From GMQP-bins7 sp963776565 (GTDB lineage Bacteria > Actinomycetota > Thermoleophilia > Gaiellales > Gaiellaceae), in NCBI GenBank assembly GCA_963776565.1, contig CAVZNF010000015.1:372001-436000 (forward strand): a stretch of 64,000 nucleotides of DNA, given 5' to 3'. Below the pieces are notes generated by a model that saw only the letters and a program-made list of their open reading frames with translations, did no database searches and had not been told where the DNA came from. The stretch's first letter is position 1, and each line of letters begins with the position of its first letter. The position numbers were made by a program, and so were the translations under genes. This document shows positions 11,129 through 20,912 of the stretch, piece after piece.

Positions 11129-11548
11129 GTGGCCACTGTCGAACATCCCACCGACACCCTGATCTCGCTCACGCCGCTCGCGGCGGAGAAGATCAGGGAG
11201 CTGATGGCCGAGGAGGACGACTCCGAGACACTCGTCCTCCGGGTCGCCATCCAGGGTGGCGGATGCTCCGGTTTCCAGTACGGCCTCGGCTTCGACGCCG
11301 GCGCCGCGGAGGGTGACACGGAGCTCTCGCTCGAGGGCATCCCCGTTGTCGTCGACCCGTACAGCGCGCCCTATCTGCGCGGCACCACGATCGACTTCCT
11401 GAACTCGATCTCCGAGTCGGGCTTCAAGATCGACAACCCGAACGCCGTCTCGTCATGTGGCTGCGGCCACTCCTTCCAGGTGGAGGAAGGCGAGGAGCTG
11501 CCCGAAGGAACCGAAGTGGGCGGCTGCGGTTCCGGCTGCTCGCACTGA
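11129..11548 (+). CDS. erpA: Fe-S cluster carrier of the HesB/IscA/ErpA family
   Basis: A-type Fe-S carrier that delivers clusters to apo-proteins. The three ligand cysteines are in GGGCSGFQYG and NAVSSCGCGHSF. At 139 residues it is longer than typical (about 110): an acidic linker and an extra Cys-rich end (VGGCGSGCSH) follow the conserved core. GTG 11129 lies six bases after TACCAT (11117-11122), so the message is probably leaderless. It is transcribed away from the nuo operon, whose products need several Fe-S clusters. Confidence 0.92.
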   Translation: MATVEHPTDTLISLTPLAAEKIRELMAEEDDSETLVLRVAIQGGGCSGFQYGLGFDAGAAEGDTELSLEGIPVVVDPYSAPYLRGTTIDFLNSISESGFKIDNPNAVSSCGCGHSFQVEEGEELPEGTEVGGCGSGCSH

Positions 11549-11625
11549 CGCGCGAGTCCGCGCGTGCCCTTGAGTTCGTCCTGACGGTGTCGTAGGCTCA
11601 CGCCGTCAACCACCGGGAGGGTCGC

Positions 11626-12072
11626 GTGCGCACTGTGTACTGGGTCTGGTCGATGGTCGTTCTCGTCATGGTCGTCATCCAGATCGGCCTGGCCGGCTAC
11701 GGTGCGTTCTTCGTCGCCAAGAAGCTCGACGACGAGGGTTCAACGATCGACGACAAGGTCTTCGAGGACGGCTTTCAGTTCCACGCCGCATTTGGCTACT
11801 TCGTGATCCTCGCTGGACTGGTCCTGATGATCATCGGGCTCATCGCTGGGATCGGGAAGTGGCGGTTGGGGAAGCACGGCCTCCTCTTCGGCCTTCTGTT
11901 TCTCCAGCTCTGGCTCGCATGGATCGGCTTCGAGGTGCCATTCCCGGTCGGCTTCCTCCATCCGATCAACGCGTTCCTGATCCTCGGCCTCACCTCATGG
12001 ATCGTGCACAGCGAGTGGTTGCTCTGGCGCGAACGGAAAGCGCCAGCCGGCGCGGCGCCCGCGTCCGCCTAG
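11626..12072 (+). CDS. Four-helix membrane protein, DUF6220-like
   Basis: Unknown function. 148 residues with an N-terminal helix (VWSMVVLVMVVIQIGLAGYG), then three more hydrophobic segments (residues about 55-75, 80-100 and 112-130). A His in FQFHAAFGYF and another in HPINAFLILG sit at helix ends, a pattern resembling small heme- or quinone-associated membrane proteins, but I cannot assign a role. GTG 11626 is preceded by GGGAGGG. It converges on the multicopper oxidase with no spare base between the two stop codons. The DUF6220 match is from memory of the family's appearance. Confidence 0.6.
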   Translation: MRTVYWVWSMVVLVMVVIQIGLAGYGAFFVAKKLDDEGSTIDDKVFEDGFQFHAAFGYFVILAGLVLMIIGLIAGIGKWRLGKHGLLFGLLFLQLWLAWIGFEVPFPVGFLHPINAFLILGLTSWIVHSEWLLWRERKAPAGAAPASA

Positions 12073-13551
12073 CTACTCCGGCCGGTTGCCCGGCTCGTCG
12101 CCGACGAGGAACGGCGTGCTGACGCCTGCGTAAGCGACGTGCATGGTCAGTCCCTGGGAGGCGTGCTTGAGGTTGTGGCAATGGTCCATCCAGATCCCGG
12201 GGTTGTCCGCGCGGAAAGCGACGACATAGCTCTCCCCCTTGAGCACGTTCAGCGTGTCGGACCACCACGGGCTGCCCGTCGACGGTTGGCCGTCGCGGCT
12301 CAGCACGAGCAGGTGATGACCGTGCAGGTGCATCGGGTGGATGCCGTTCGAGTCGTTGGTGATCGTGATCTCGACCAGGTCTCCCTTCTCGACGACGAAC
12401 ACTGGCACGTCCGGGTAGATGTGGCCGTTGATCGCCCACTGCAACCCGGGCGTGCCGTCGAAGAAGCCGGGCTTGCGCGTGATCTTCAGCTCGAAGCGGC
12501 GGTCGAACGTCGAGCTGGCATCGAACGGTGTGGGTGCCGGCGTGCCGTACGTCAGCGGGTCGAAGTCGCTCGTCGGCGCCAACTCGCCCGGTACGGGCCC
12601 ACCGCTCGGGCCGAGCCCGAGCGCGACCTCGGTGCCCTCGATCGCGACGCGCACACCGTTCGCCGGCTGTACGTAGCCGAGGTCGACCCGACCGCCGGCT
12701 GCGACGGGGATCGCGACGTTCCGTAGCTCGCCCGGTCCGTGCAGGTCGGTGCCGTCGATGGCGAGGACGCGGAACGGTGTTCCCGAGACGGTGAACGTCT
12801 GCTCGAAGCTGTCCGTGTTGACGAGCCGAATGCGGACGGGCGTGCCGACAGGGACCTTCTCCCGCCCGCCGCCCTCGTCGCCGTTGAGCGTCGGGACCCC
12901 CTCGAAGGTGTGCGCGGCCAACGCGATGTCGAGGCCGGGCGGCCTGTCGCGTGGCTCGATCACGATCACGCCGAACAGGCCGCGCCGCACCTCCTGCGAG
13001 GAGACCTGGTGGGTGTGGTACCAGAACGTCCCCACCTGGTCCGCCCGGAAGCGGTAGGTGTAGGTCTGGCCCGGCAGCACTGCGTTCTGTGTCACGCCGG
13101 CGACGCCGTCCTCAGCGTTCGGAACGTCGACGCCGTGCCAGTGGATGGTCACGCCCTCGGTGACGTCGTCGTTGCGGAGCACGACCTCCACCAGGTCGCC
13201 TTGCCGGACGCGAAGTTCCGGGCCAGGCGAGGTCCCGTTGTAGGTCAGCGCGTGCACGATGCGCCCCGACGAGAGGCGGATCTCGGCAGCTCTCGCAGTG
13301 AGCTCGAAGCGCACGTCGGGCTCTCCCTCGGACGGCCCGTGCAGGTCGGTCACAGCTGCGTGCCGCCGCCGTGTGCCTTCGTGGTTCGGGGGCTCGGGTC
13401 CGCCTCCGTACTCGTGGGCGCCGTACGACATGACGCTGTACGTGTCAGGGAGGCGGCTGTCCCACCATGCCTTCCCGACGACGGCGAGCAGCGAGACGAG
13501 GACGACGGACGCTGAAATTGCCGCTATCTGTCCGACAAGGCGCTTCGACAT
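12073..13551 (-). CDS. Multicopper oxidase (laccase-like), membrane-anchored or exported
   Basis: Three-cupredoxin-domain oxidase, 492 residues from ATG 13551. All four copper-ligand motifs are present: HWHG (about residue 160), WYHTH, HPMHLHGHH near the C-terminus, and DHCHNLKHASQGLTMHV, in which the His-Cys-His with downstream His and Met forms the type 1 site. The N-terminus (residues 1-26) is a hydrophobic signal or anchor without a clear cleavage motif. Substrate cannot be told from sequence; copper or metal oxidation and phenol oxidation are possible. It is divergent from the reductase-like gene at 13605 and intact. Confidence 0.88.
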   Translation of the reverse strand: MSKRLVGQIAAISASVVLVSLLAVVGKAWWDSRLPDTYSVMSYGAHEYGGGPEPPNHEGTRRRHAAVTDLHGPSEGEPDVRFELTARAAEIRLSSGRIVHALTYNGTSPGPELRVRQGDLVEVVLRNDDVTEGVTIHWHGVDVPNAEDGVAGVTQNAVLPGQTYTYRFRADQVGTFWYHTHQVSSQEVRRGLFGVIVIEPRDRPPGLDIALAAHTFEGVPTLNGDEGGGREKVPVGTPVRIRLVNTDSFEQTFTVSGTPFRVLAIDGTDLHGPGELRNVAIPVAAGGRVDLGYVQPANGVRVAIEGTEVALGLGPSGGPVPGELAPTSDFDPLTYGTPAPTPFDASSTFDRRFELKITRKPGFFDGTPGLQWAINGHIYPDVPVFVVEKGDLVEITITNDSNGIHPMHLHGHHLLVLSRDGQPSTGSPWWSDTLNVLKGESYVVAFRADNPGIWMDHCHNLKHASQGLTMHVAYAGVSTPFLVGDEPGNRPE

Positions 13552-13604
13552 CGCGCGGATGCTCGCACGTCGCGTCCGACCGGGTCGGCCGTAGCATGCG
13601 CCCG

Positions 13605-14973
13605 ATGTCAGACCGCCGCCGAGTCGCAGTTGTGGGCTCCGGGCCTGCTGCGTTCTACGCCGCCGCCTCGTTGCTCGCGAGCGAGGATCCGGTCGTCGAG
13701 GTCGACATGATCGAGCGCCTGCCCGACGCCATGGGGGCTCGTCCGGCTCGGGCGTCGCCCCGGACCATCCGCAGCTCAAGACCGTGTCCCGCGCGTTCGA
13801 GAAGATCGCCGCGCGGCCGGGCTTTCGCTTCCTCGGAAACGTGGAGGTCGGCCGGGACGTCAGCCACGACGAGCTGACCGCGCTGTACGACGCGGTGGTC
13901 TACGCGGTCGGGTCGCAGACAGATCGCCAGCTCGGGATCCCGGGCGAGGACCTCCCGGGCTCGTGGGCGGCCACCGAGCTCGTGGCCTGGTACAACGGCC
14001 ACCCCGACTTCCAGCACCTCGAGTTCGATCTCTCCCACGAGCGCGCGGTCGTCATCGGGAACGGCAATGTCGCGCTCGACGTCGCGCGGATGCTCGCGCT
14101 CACGAGCGAGGAGCTCGCGCCTACCGACACGACGGACGCTGCCATCGAGGCGATCGTCTCGTCTGGGATCCGCGAGATCGTCGTGCTCGGGACGTCGAGG
14201 GCCCGTGCAGGCATCGTGGACGTCGACCGAGCTCGGCGAGCTGGGCGAGCTCGCCGGAGCGGACATTCTCGTCGACCCGGACGAGCTCGTCCTCGATCCG
14301 GCGAGCGAGGCGGAGCTCGAGGCAGGCTCGAACATCGTGCAGCGCAACGTCGAGATCCTCCGCGACTTCGCGACCCGCGAGCCCGCCGGCAAGCCACGGT
14401 CCGTGCGCCTTCGCTTCCGCGTCTCGCCCGTTGCCATTCACGGTGAAGAGCGCGTCGAGGCGGTCGAGATCGTGCACAACCGGCTCGAGGCGGACGAGGA
14501 CGGACGCGTTCGCGCCGTCGCGACCGAGGAGCGCGAGGTCATTCCGTGCGGAATCGTCTTTCGCAGCGTCGGCTATCGCGGAGTCGGCATCCCGGGCGTG
14601 CCGTTCGACGACCGCGCAGGAACGGTGCCGAACGAGAACGGCCGCGTTCTCGACGAGGACGGTCTTGCGATCCCGGGCGTCTACTGCGCCGGCTGGATCA
14701 AGCGTGGCCCGACGGGCGTGATCGGAACGAACAAGAAGGACGCGGCCGAGACCGTCGAGCACCTGCTCGAGGACGCCCGCGCCGGGCGTCTTCCAGCGAG
14801 GGGCGAGGGCAGTATCGACCGATCTCCTCGGCGAGCGCGAAGTACAGGTCGTGACGTATCCGGGCTGGGAGGCGATCGACGCGCTCGAGCGCGCACGAGG
14901 TGAGGAGCAGGGCCGTCCTCGCGTGAAGCTCTGCACCTGGGACGAGTTGCTCGCTGCAGCGCGGTCAGCCTGA
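13605..14973 (+). pseudogene. Ferredoxin/adrenodoxin-NADP reductase-like flavoprotein, broken by four frameshifts
   Basis: FAD/NAD(P)-binding reductase of the FprA/adrenodoxin-reductase group. Seen in order: FAD motif VAVVGSGPAAFYAA, NADP motif VVIGNGNVALDVARMLA, and C-terminal FRSVGYRG and GWIKRGPTGVIGTNK. The frame changes four times, each by one extra base: 13722-13724, near 13747, 14190-14193 and between 14811 and 14820. Repaired junctions read LPTPWGLVRSGVAPDHP and VLGRRGPVQ. ATG 13605 lies seven bases after TAGCAT (leaderless pattern). The 3' end overlaps the convergent aminotransferase by 9 bases. Either a dead gene or an assembly-error hot spot. Confidence 0.85.
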
Positions 14974-16002
14974 CAACACGTCGAGCGCCCGCTCCACGTC
15001 GGCCATCGTGTTGTAGACGTGCCACGACGTGCGCAATCGCCCACCGCGAACGGCAGCCTGGATTCCTGCCAGAGCGAGCTTGTCAGCCGCCCCTTCGATG
15101 TCACAGAACACAATCGCGGAGTTGCTCGGCTCGAGGCCGAGCCCGGCCCGGAACCGGTTCGCGAGTGCGAGGTCGTGCTCGTGGATCGCGTCGACGCCGA
15201 TCTCTTCGATAACCGCGAGCGCGGGTGCCGTGGCCACCCACATGAACCAAGCGGGAGACGTGTCGAGTCGTCGCGCGCTCGCCGCGAGGCGCAGCGGTCC
15301 GCCGAAGAAGGTCGCCAGCGGATCCTCGCCCGCATACCAGCCGGCCGACTGCGGGACGACCGCGTCCAGCCGTTCGGGCGCAATCGTCATGAACGCCGTT
15401 CCACGCGGCGACATCAGCCACTTGTACGCATGGACGGCGACCACGTCGAAGCGGCTCGCGTCGAGTGGCAACCAGCCGACTGCCTGAGTCGCGTCGACGA
15501 CTGTCATCACGTCGTGCTCGGCAGCCGCGGCTGCGATGGCGTCGAGATCCGCGACCTCGCCGGTCGCCATCTGCACGGCGCTGAAAGCGACCACGTCCAC
15601 ATCCGGCCCGATTTCGCCCGCCAGTTCGCCTGCGGGAACGAGCCGGGTCGTCACTCCGCGATGTTCCTGCACGAGGAACGGGAAGAGCTCGGACGTGAAC
15701 TCGACGTCAGGCGCGAGCACGCGCGAGCCGCCGGGGATCGAGGCGGCGACGAGCCCGACGAGCGTCGACACGTTCGGTCCGATGGCGATGCTCTCCACGG
15801 GCACGCCGACGAGCCGCGCGAAGGACGCACGTGCCTCCTCGCCGGGGATTCCCCAGTGCTCCCAGCTCGTCCTCCCGCCGTGCCAGTCCTCGAGCGCGCT
15901 CTGGAGCGCGACCCACGCTTGTCGAGGCGGCAACCCGTACGACGCGGTGTTGAGATACGTCGCCGCGGGGCTCCACAGCTCCTGCGCCTCGGCGACTCTC
16001 AT
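14965..16002 (-). CDS. Class V aminotransferase (cysteine desulfurase/isopenicillin epimerase-like)
   Basis: PLP enzyme, 345 residues. The PLP lysine is in VHAYKWLMSPRGTAF and the cofactor-binding Asp in TVVDATQAVGWLP. The N-terminus (YLNTASYGLPPRQ) matches the class V group that includes SufS/CsdA and isopenicillin N epimerase relatives. The catalytic Cys loop typical of cysteine desulfurases is not evident, so an epimerase or transaminase role is as likely. Intact; shares a short intergenic region with divergent fumC. Confidence 0.8.
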   Translation of the reverse strand: MRVAEAQELWSPAATYLNTASYGLPPRQAWVALQSALEDWHGGRTSWEHWGIPGEEARASFARLVGVPVESIAIGPNVSTLVGLVAASIPGGSRVLAPDVEFTSELFPFLVQEHRGVTTRLVPAGELAGEIGPDVDVVAFSAVQMATGEVADLDAIAAAAAEHDVMTVVDATQAVGWLPLDASRFDVVAVHAYKWLMSPRGTAFMTIAPERLDAVVPQSAGWYAGEDPLATFFGGPLRLAASARRLDTSPAWFMWVATAPALAVIEEIGVDAIHEHDLALANRFRAGLGLEPSNSAIVFCDIEGAADKLALAGIQAAVRGGRLRTSWHVYNTMADVERALDVLSG

Positions 16003-16040
16003 CCGAGGCAGTCTGACGCGCCGGAGCTAGACTCGCTCTC

Positions 16041-17369
16041 GTGGCGAAGGCGGCCGAGTCGGAAGCTCTCTGGGGCGTGGAGACGGAGAAGGCGATAGCG
16101 AACTTCACGGTTTCCGGCGAGCCCATCCCCGCCCCCGTCGCACGTTGGCTCGGGCGGATCAAGGCTGCCGCAGCTCGCGTGAACGCCGACCTCGGCTTGC
16201 TCGACAGGGACATCGCCGATCGCATCGCGTCGGCAGGCGATCGGATCGCAGCGGGCGAGTTCGACGACCAGTTCCCGATCGACGTGTTCCAGACCGGTTC
16301 GGGCACGAGCTCGAACATGAACGCGAACGAGGTGATCGCGGCGCTCGCGGGCGACGACGTCCACCCGAACGACCACGTGAACATGGGCCAGTCGTCCAAC
16401 GACGTCTTCCCGTCGGCGGTCCATCTCGCCGCGCTCGCAGAGCTGACGAGCGAGTTGTTGCCCGCGCTCGACCTTCTCGCCGCCGCGCTCGAGCGTAAGG
16501 CCGCCGAGTTCGACGACGTCGTGAAGTCGGGCCGCACGCATCTGATGGACGCCGTTCCCGTGACGCTCGGACAGGAGTTCGCGGGGTATGCGGCGCAGGT
16601 GAGACAGGGAAGCGCTCGCGTGGGCGACGCGATGCCGCGTCTCGGCCAGGTGCCGCTCGGTGGAACCGCGACCGGCACCGGGCTCAACACGCATCCCGAG
16701 TTCGCCGCCCGCGTCCGCGAGTACCTGGCCGACGAGACCGGTCTGACGATCTCGGCTCCGGCCGATCACTTCGAGGCACAGGCAGCGCGTGACGGCCTCG
16801 TCGAGGCCTCCGGCGCGCTCAAGGTCGTCGCCGTGTCGCTCACCAAGATCGCGAACGACCTGAGACTCATGGGGTCGGGCCCGCGCGCGGGGCTCGCGGA
16901 GATCTTCCTGCCGGAGCTGCAGAAAGGCAGCTCGATCATGCCCGGCAAGGTCAATCCGGTCATCCCCGAGGTCGTGACGCAGGTTGCTGCGCAGGTGATC
17001 GGCAACGACCTCGCGATCACGATCGGGGGCATGGGAGGGCACTTCGAGCTGAACGTCTATATCCCGCTCATGGCTCGCAACTTGCTCGACTCGATCGAGC
17101 TGCTCTCCAACGCGTCGCGCCTTCTCGCCGAGAAGTGCGTCGACGGGATCGAGGCGAACCGCGAGCGCAACGAGCACTACGCCGAGAGCACGCTCTCGGC
17201 CGCGACCGCGCTCAATCCCTTCATCGGCTACGACAAGGCGACCGAGATCGTGAAGGAGGCAACTGCCTCCGGCCGCTCACTGCGCGAGGTCGCACGCGAA
17301 GCCGGCGTGGACGAGTCGATTCTCGATCAGGCGCTCGACTTCCACGCGATGGCAAAGCCGCACGGCTGA
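16041..17369 (+). CDS. fumC: Fumarate hydratase class II
   Basis: Fumarase, TCA cycle, fumarate to malate, 442 residues. The superfamily signature GSSIMPGKVNP is present, as are SGTSSNMNANEV and the catalytic-site segment SGRTHLMDAVPVTLGQE. The extra C-terminal domain of class II fumarases is complete. GTG 16041 lies seven bases after TAGACT (16028-16033), a leaderless arrangement. It ends before a strong bidirectional terminator. Intact. Confidence 0.95.
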   Translation: MAKAAESEALWGVETEKAIANFTVSGEPIPAPVARWLGRIKAAAARVNADLGLLDRDIADRIASAGDRIAAGEFDDQFPIDVFQTGSGTSSNMNANEVIAALAGDDVHPNDHVNMGQSSNDVFPSAVHLAALAELTSELLPALDLLAAALERKAAEFDDVVKSGRTHLMDAVPVTLGQEFAGYAAQVRQGSARVGDAMPRLGQVPLGGTATGTGLNTHPEFAARVREYLADETGLTISAPADHFEAQAARDGLVEASGALKVVAVSLTKIANDLRLMGSGPRAGLAEIFLPELQKGSSIMPGKVNPVIPEVVTQVAAQVIGNDLAITIGGMGGHFELNVYIPLMARNLLDSIELLSNASRLLAEKCVDGIEANRERNEHYAESTLSAATALNPFIGYDKATEIVKEATASGRSLREVAREAGVDESILDQALDFHAMAKPHG

Positions 17370-17437
17370 CCGGCATCGGGGTTTGACGGATCAGACGTTC
17401 ACGGCGGTCGGCGGCGTCGGCCGAACTTCCTCGAATG

Positions 17438-17470
17438 GAGAGGGCCACCTTTTCGGTGGCCCTCTCGTTC
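17438..17470. terminator. Bidirectional terminator between fumC and the S1 protease
   Basis: Perfect 12-base-pair stem, GAGAGGGCCACC (17438-17449) with GGTGGCCCTCTC (17455-17466), and loop TTTTC. It lies between two convergent genes. The plus side is followed by GTTCTTG, a weak T tract. Confidence 0.85.
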
Positions 17471-17486
17471 TTGCGCTCGACCTAGC

Positions 17487-18388
17487 TCACGGGATGCTCG
17501 CGCCGCGCGCGGCGACGGTCGCGGCGATCCAGTCCTGCGCTTGCGCCGTGTCGACGCGGTACGAGTAGCCGTTGCTCTGGCAGCTCGTGCCGTTCCCGAA
17601 CGAGTTGACCGCGAGCACGATGTTCGTGCCACCCAGGAGGTCAGGTCCTCCCGAGTCACCCGAGCACACGCCGCCCTTGTTCGCGTGCAGCTTGAGGAAC
17701 TCGTCGCTAATCCGATCGTTGCTGGCGATCAGCGTCGTCTGCGCGTGGAAGCGCGTGAAGGCGTCTCCCTCGACCTTCTTGCACGGTCCGCCGCACGGGC
17801 CACCGCCGTTCAGGAAGTTCTGGACACCGAAGCCGACGATGTCGATCGGCGTGTTGTTCACCAGCGAGTCGAGCCGGTTTCGCTGTGCGAGCAGGCCGTA
17901 CGCGCCTGATGTCGCATCCCTCAAAACCGGCCCGCAGGTGTTCGTGCCCCTGCGACCGGCGGGTACGACGCAGCCGGTGGGCGTGAGGATCACAACGGCG
18001 ACGTCGTGCGTGTCGAAGCCCGGGAGCCCGCCGCCCCCGGCGAGGGCGAACCCGGGATCCCAGTAGTAGCTGCCCCACCACCAGACGTCTGGTCGGCGGG
18101 CGTGTTCGCGAGGTTGGGGTTGAAGGTCACGCGGACGAGTGGCGCTCCGGTGCCGGTGTTCTGTCCGTACGCGGACGGGCCGTCGCTGAAGCAGTGCGCG
18201 GCGGTCAGGAGCACGGTCGACGACAGCAGCGTTCCGGAGCACGAGAAGACGCCGTTGTCGAGATACGCGACGTACGGGTGGCCGTTCCCGTCGTAGACGC
18301 CCTTCGTGATCGCGCCCGCCGACCCGCTGAAGGCAAGCAGGACGACCGCGGCGCCGAGTGCCAGCATCGAGGCGATGCGGATGCGCAC
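17487..18388 (-). CDS. Secreted chymotrypsin-like serine protease (S1), one frameshift
   Basis: Exported trypsin-fold protease. Signal peptide at residues 1-26 (ASMLALGAAVVLLAFSGSAGA). Catalytic triad: His in LLTAAHCF, Asp in FDTHDVAVVIL, Ser in VCSGDSGGP. The frame changes near 18078, between NTPAD and DVWWWGSYYWDP; adding one C (reading PADPDVWWW) or removing two bases repairs it. GTG 18388 is preceded by AGGGGAAGGGAG. Cysteine pairs suggest disulfides outside the cell. Not linked to its neighbours. Confidence 0.85.
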
Positions 18389-18465
18389 GATGGATCTCCC
18401 TTCCCCTGAGACGCGACCGGGCTGGCCGCGAGGTCACTACATGGTGTGCCGCGCGTTCGCGAGCG

Positions 18466-19387
18466 TCAATACGCGACGGCGCCGCGGCCGGTCTCGGCCG
18501 CGTGGCGCTGCTCGTCCGCTCGATACGACGAGCGCACGAGCGGGCCGGAGAACACCGAGCCGAACCCGAGTGCCTCGCCCTGCTCGCGGAACCAGCGGAA
18601 CTCGTCTGGATGCACCCAGCGGTCGATGGTCGCGTGCTTCGGCGAGGGCTGCAGGTACTGGCCGATCGTGACGACGTCGACGCCGTGCGCGCGCAGGTCG
18701 CGCATCGTCTCGACGACCTCGTCGTTCGTCTCGCCGAGCCCGACGATGATCCCGGACTTCGTGAGCACCGGGTAGCCGGCGACCTCCTTGGCCCGTTCGA
18801 GGAGCCAGAGCGCCTTGTCGTAGCTCGCCTTCGCACCGCGCATGCGTGCGATGGAGTCGGCGGACGGTCTCGATGTTGTGGTTGAAGACCTCGGGCCGTG
18901 CGGCGAGCACAGTCGCGAGCGCTTCCTCTTCGGCTCCGAGGAAGTCCGGGGTGAGGATCTCGACCTTCGCGTCCGGCAGCTTGCGCTTGATCGCCCGGAT
19001 CGTCGCCGCATAGTGCGCCGCCCCACGATCGGGGAGGTCGTCGCGGTCGACCGACGTGACGACCACGTGCGAGAGCTTCATCTGCGCCGCCGCCTGCGCC
19101 AGGCGGAGCGGCTCGAGTGGATCGGGCGGACCGTCAGGCTTGCCCGAGTGCACGTAGCAGTACCGGCACGCGCGCGTGCACGTGTCCCCGAGGATCTGGA
19201 ACGTCGCCGTCCCGCGCCCCCAGCACTCTCCGATGTTCGGGCAGCGCGCCTCCTCGCAGATCGTGACGAGCCCACCCTCGCGCATGAGGCTCTTCACCTC
19301 GAAGTACTGCGAGTTGGCGCTCGGCGCGCGCACCTTCATCCACTCGGGCCGCCGCGGACGCTGCGCTACGGGAAGCGACCGTTCCAT
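18466..19387 (-). CDS. lipA: Lipoyl synthase (apparent frameshift)
   Basis: Radical SAM enzyme inserting two sulfurs into octanoyl groups on E2 and GcvH proteins. Auxiliary-cluster motif CEEARCPNIGEC, radical SAM motif CTRACRYC, and the RSSY end of the family (VRSSYRADE) are all present. The frame breaks at about 18847: removing one base changes HRTHARCEG to HRRMRGAKASYDKALW. Repaired length about 306 residues. ATG 19387 lies seven bases after TAGACT on the coding strand, a leaderless pattern. lipB lies just upstream. Confidence 0.93.
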
Positions 19388-19446
19388 CGCAACTAGTCTA
19401 GAGACGTCGTTTCCGAGGCTCCGTTCAGGAGTTTCCGGCCGGCTGA

Positions 19447-19776
19447 TCAGTCGAAGTCCTCGATCATGAGCGTCGACATGGTCGAGCCTTCGGTCCACAG
19501 GCGGTGAGGAACACCCGCCGGCCAGCGAACCTGCTGCCCTTCGCCGAGCGGCACGGTCTCGTCCCCCACCGACGTGTAGCCCTCACCTTCGATGCACACG
19601 ACGATCGTGTCGCGCTCACCCGCGTGCTCGTGAATGGTCGCGTGCTCGGTGAAGCGGAGCTGCGCGACGAAGAAGTCGTCTTCACGAACCAGGACGCGAC
19701 CGACCACTCCGACGACGCCGTCTCCCGGGAGGGGGTCCCAGCCGTGCCGGGGAAACGGGCGGATGTCGACGGTCAT
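19447..19776 (-). CDS. Small cupin-domain protein
   Basis: 109 residues. Single-domain cupin fold: FTEHATIHEHAGERDTIVV supplies the metal-ligand His/Glu positions and RWPAGVPHRLWTEG the second cupin motif. Ligand and role unknown. ATG 19776 overlaps the lipB stop as ATGA, so it is translationally coupled to lipoate transfer, but that need not mean shared function. Confidence 0.75.
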   Translation of the reverse strand: MTVDIRPFPRHGWDPLPGDGVVGVVGRVLVREDDFFVAQLRFTEHATIHEHAGERDTIVVCIEGEGYTSVGDETVPLGEGQQVRWPAGVPHRLWTEGSTMSTLMIEDFD

Positions 19777-20498
19777 CGAGCAGCGAGCGATGCGTGGATC
19801 GACTGGCGCCAGAGCCCTGCGTCGTCCTCGGCAGGCAGCTCCTCGAGCTCGAGGCCGAAGACCTCCGCGATCGCTTCGATTGCGGCCGGACGAACGTCCT
19901 CGACGGTCACGGATCGATCGAGCTCGCGCGCCATGGTCGTGAACGCCGCGTCTTCGAGGCCGCAGGCCGTGATCCACTCCGTGAACGGCGCCGGGTCGAG
20001 GTCGACGTTCAGCGCGTAGCCGTGCGTCGTCACCCAACGGGCGACGTGAACGCCGATGGACGCGATCTTGCGCGGCCCCAGCCCCCCCGCCGGCGGCATC
20101 CACACGCCAGTGAGGCCTTCGTAGCGCACGCCTTCGAGCTCGAACGCCACGAGCGTCCGGATGAGCGCCTCCTCGAGGTCGAACACGTAGCGCTTCACGT
20201 CCTTGCCGTGCTTTCCGAGGTCGAGGATCGGGTAGCAGACGAGCTGGCCCGGCCCGTGGAACGTCGACTTGCCCCCGCGATCGGTCTCGGCGATCTCGAC
20301 GGCTGCGCCGTCCGGGATGTGGAGCTCGCTCTCGGTCTCGGTGCGGCGGCCGATCGTGACCACGGGCGGGTGCTCGAGGAACACGACGGTCTCCGGAATC
20401 GCACCCTGCGAGACGGCGCCTGCGAGCGAGCGCTGGAGCTCGAAGGCTTCGGCGTAGGGAACGAGGCCGAGGTTCAGGAGATACGCGCCGCGCGTCAT
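19773..20498 (-). CDS. lipB: Octanoyltransferase
   Basis: Transfers octanoyl from acyl-ACP to lipoyl domains, first step of lipoate synthesis. 241 residues, intact. HPPVVTIGRRTETE and GGKSTFHGPGQLVCYPILDL match the family; the catalytic Lys is in PRKIASIGVHVARWVTTHG and the catalytic Cys in WITACGLEDA. It is followed by the cupin gene with an overlapping stop/start, and its own ATG overlaps the stop of the VOC gene. Confidence 0.94.
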   Translation of the reverse strand: MTRGAYLLNLGLVPYAEAFELQRSLAGAVSQGAIPETVVFLEHPPVVTIGRRTETESELHIPDGAAVEIAETDRGGKSTFHGPGQLVCYPILDLGKHGKDVKRYVFDLEEALIRTLVAFELEGVRYEGLTGVWMPPAGGLGPRKIASIGVHVARWVTTHGYALNVDLDPAPFTEWITACGLEDAAFTTMARELDRSVTVEDVRPAAIEAIAEVFGLELEELPAEDDAGLWRQSIHASLAAR

Positions 20499-20911
20499 CG
20501 CTGCTGGAACATCCAGCGGTGCCCCTCAAGGTCCTCGGCTGTGTACAGACGACCGACGGGACCGTCCTCCAACGGACGAATCACCGTCGCTCCCGCGGAG
20601 ACGGCTCGGGCGTGGTGCGCGTCGAGATCGTCGACCGTGACGAGGACGCCGTCGACGACCCACGGATTGTCGAGCCAGCGATTCGCCGTCTCGCATTCCT
20701 GCCGATGGTGTCTCGGGCTCTGGTAGTCGCGGTTCGGTGTGGCGAGCATCACGATCTCGCCCCCGAGCTCGAGCTCTGCGTGGCCGACGACACCGTTCTC
20801 GTCCGTGTAGCGGTGCGCAACGCGCTCGGTGAAGCCGAACGCCTCGCTCAGCCAGTCGATCGCGGCCGCCGCGTCTTCGTACGCGATCATCGGCACGATT
20901 CGCTGGGCCAT
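20495..20911 (-). CDS. VOC (glyoxalase/bleomycin-resistance fold) protein
   Basis: 138 residues with two beta-alpha-beta-beta-beta modules; typical start IVPMIAYEDAAAAIDWLSEAFGF and end YTAEDLEGHRWMFQQ. Candidate metal ligands are His in GHAELELGGE and Glu in AEDLEGHRW. Substrate unknown. Lies between the GFA-type gene and lipB with overlapping ends, so part of the same transcript. Confidence 0.82.
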   Translation of the reverse strand: MAQRIVPMIAYEDAAAAIDWLSEAFGFTERVAHRYTDENGVVGHAELELGGEIVMLATPNRDYQSPRHHRQECETANRWLDNPWVVDGVLVTVDDLDAHHARAVSAGATVIRPLEDGPVGRLYTAEDLEGHRWMFQQR

Positions 20912-20912
20912 C

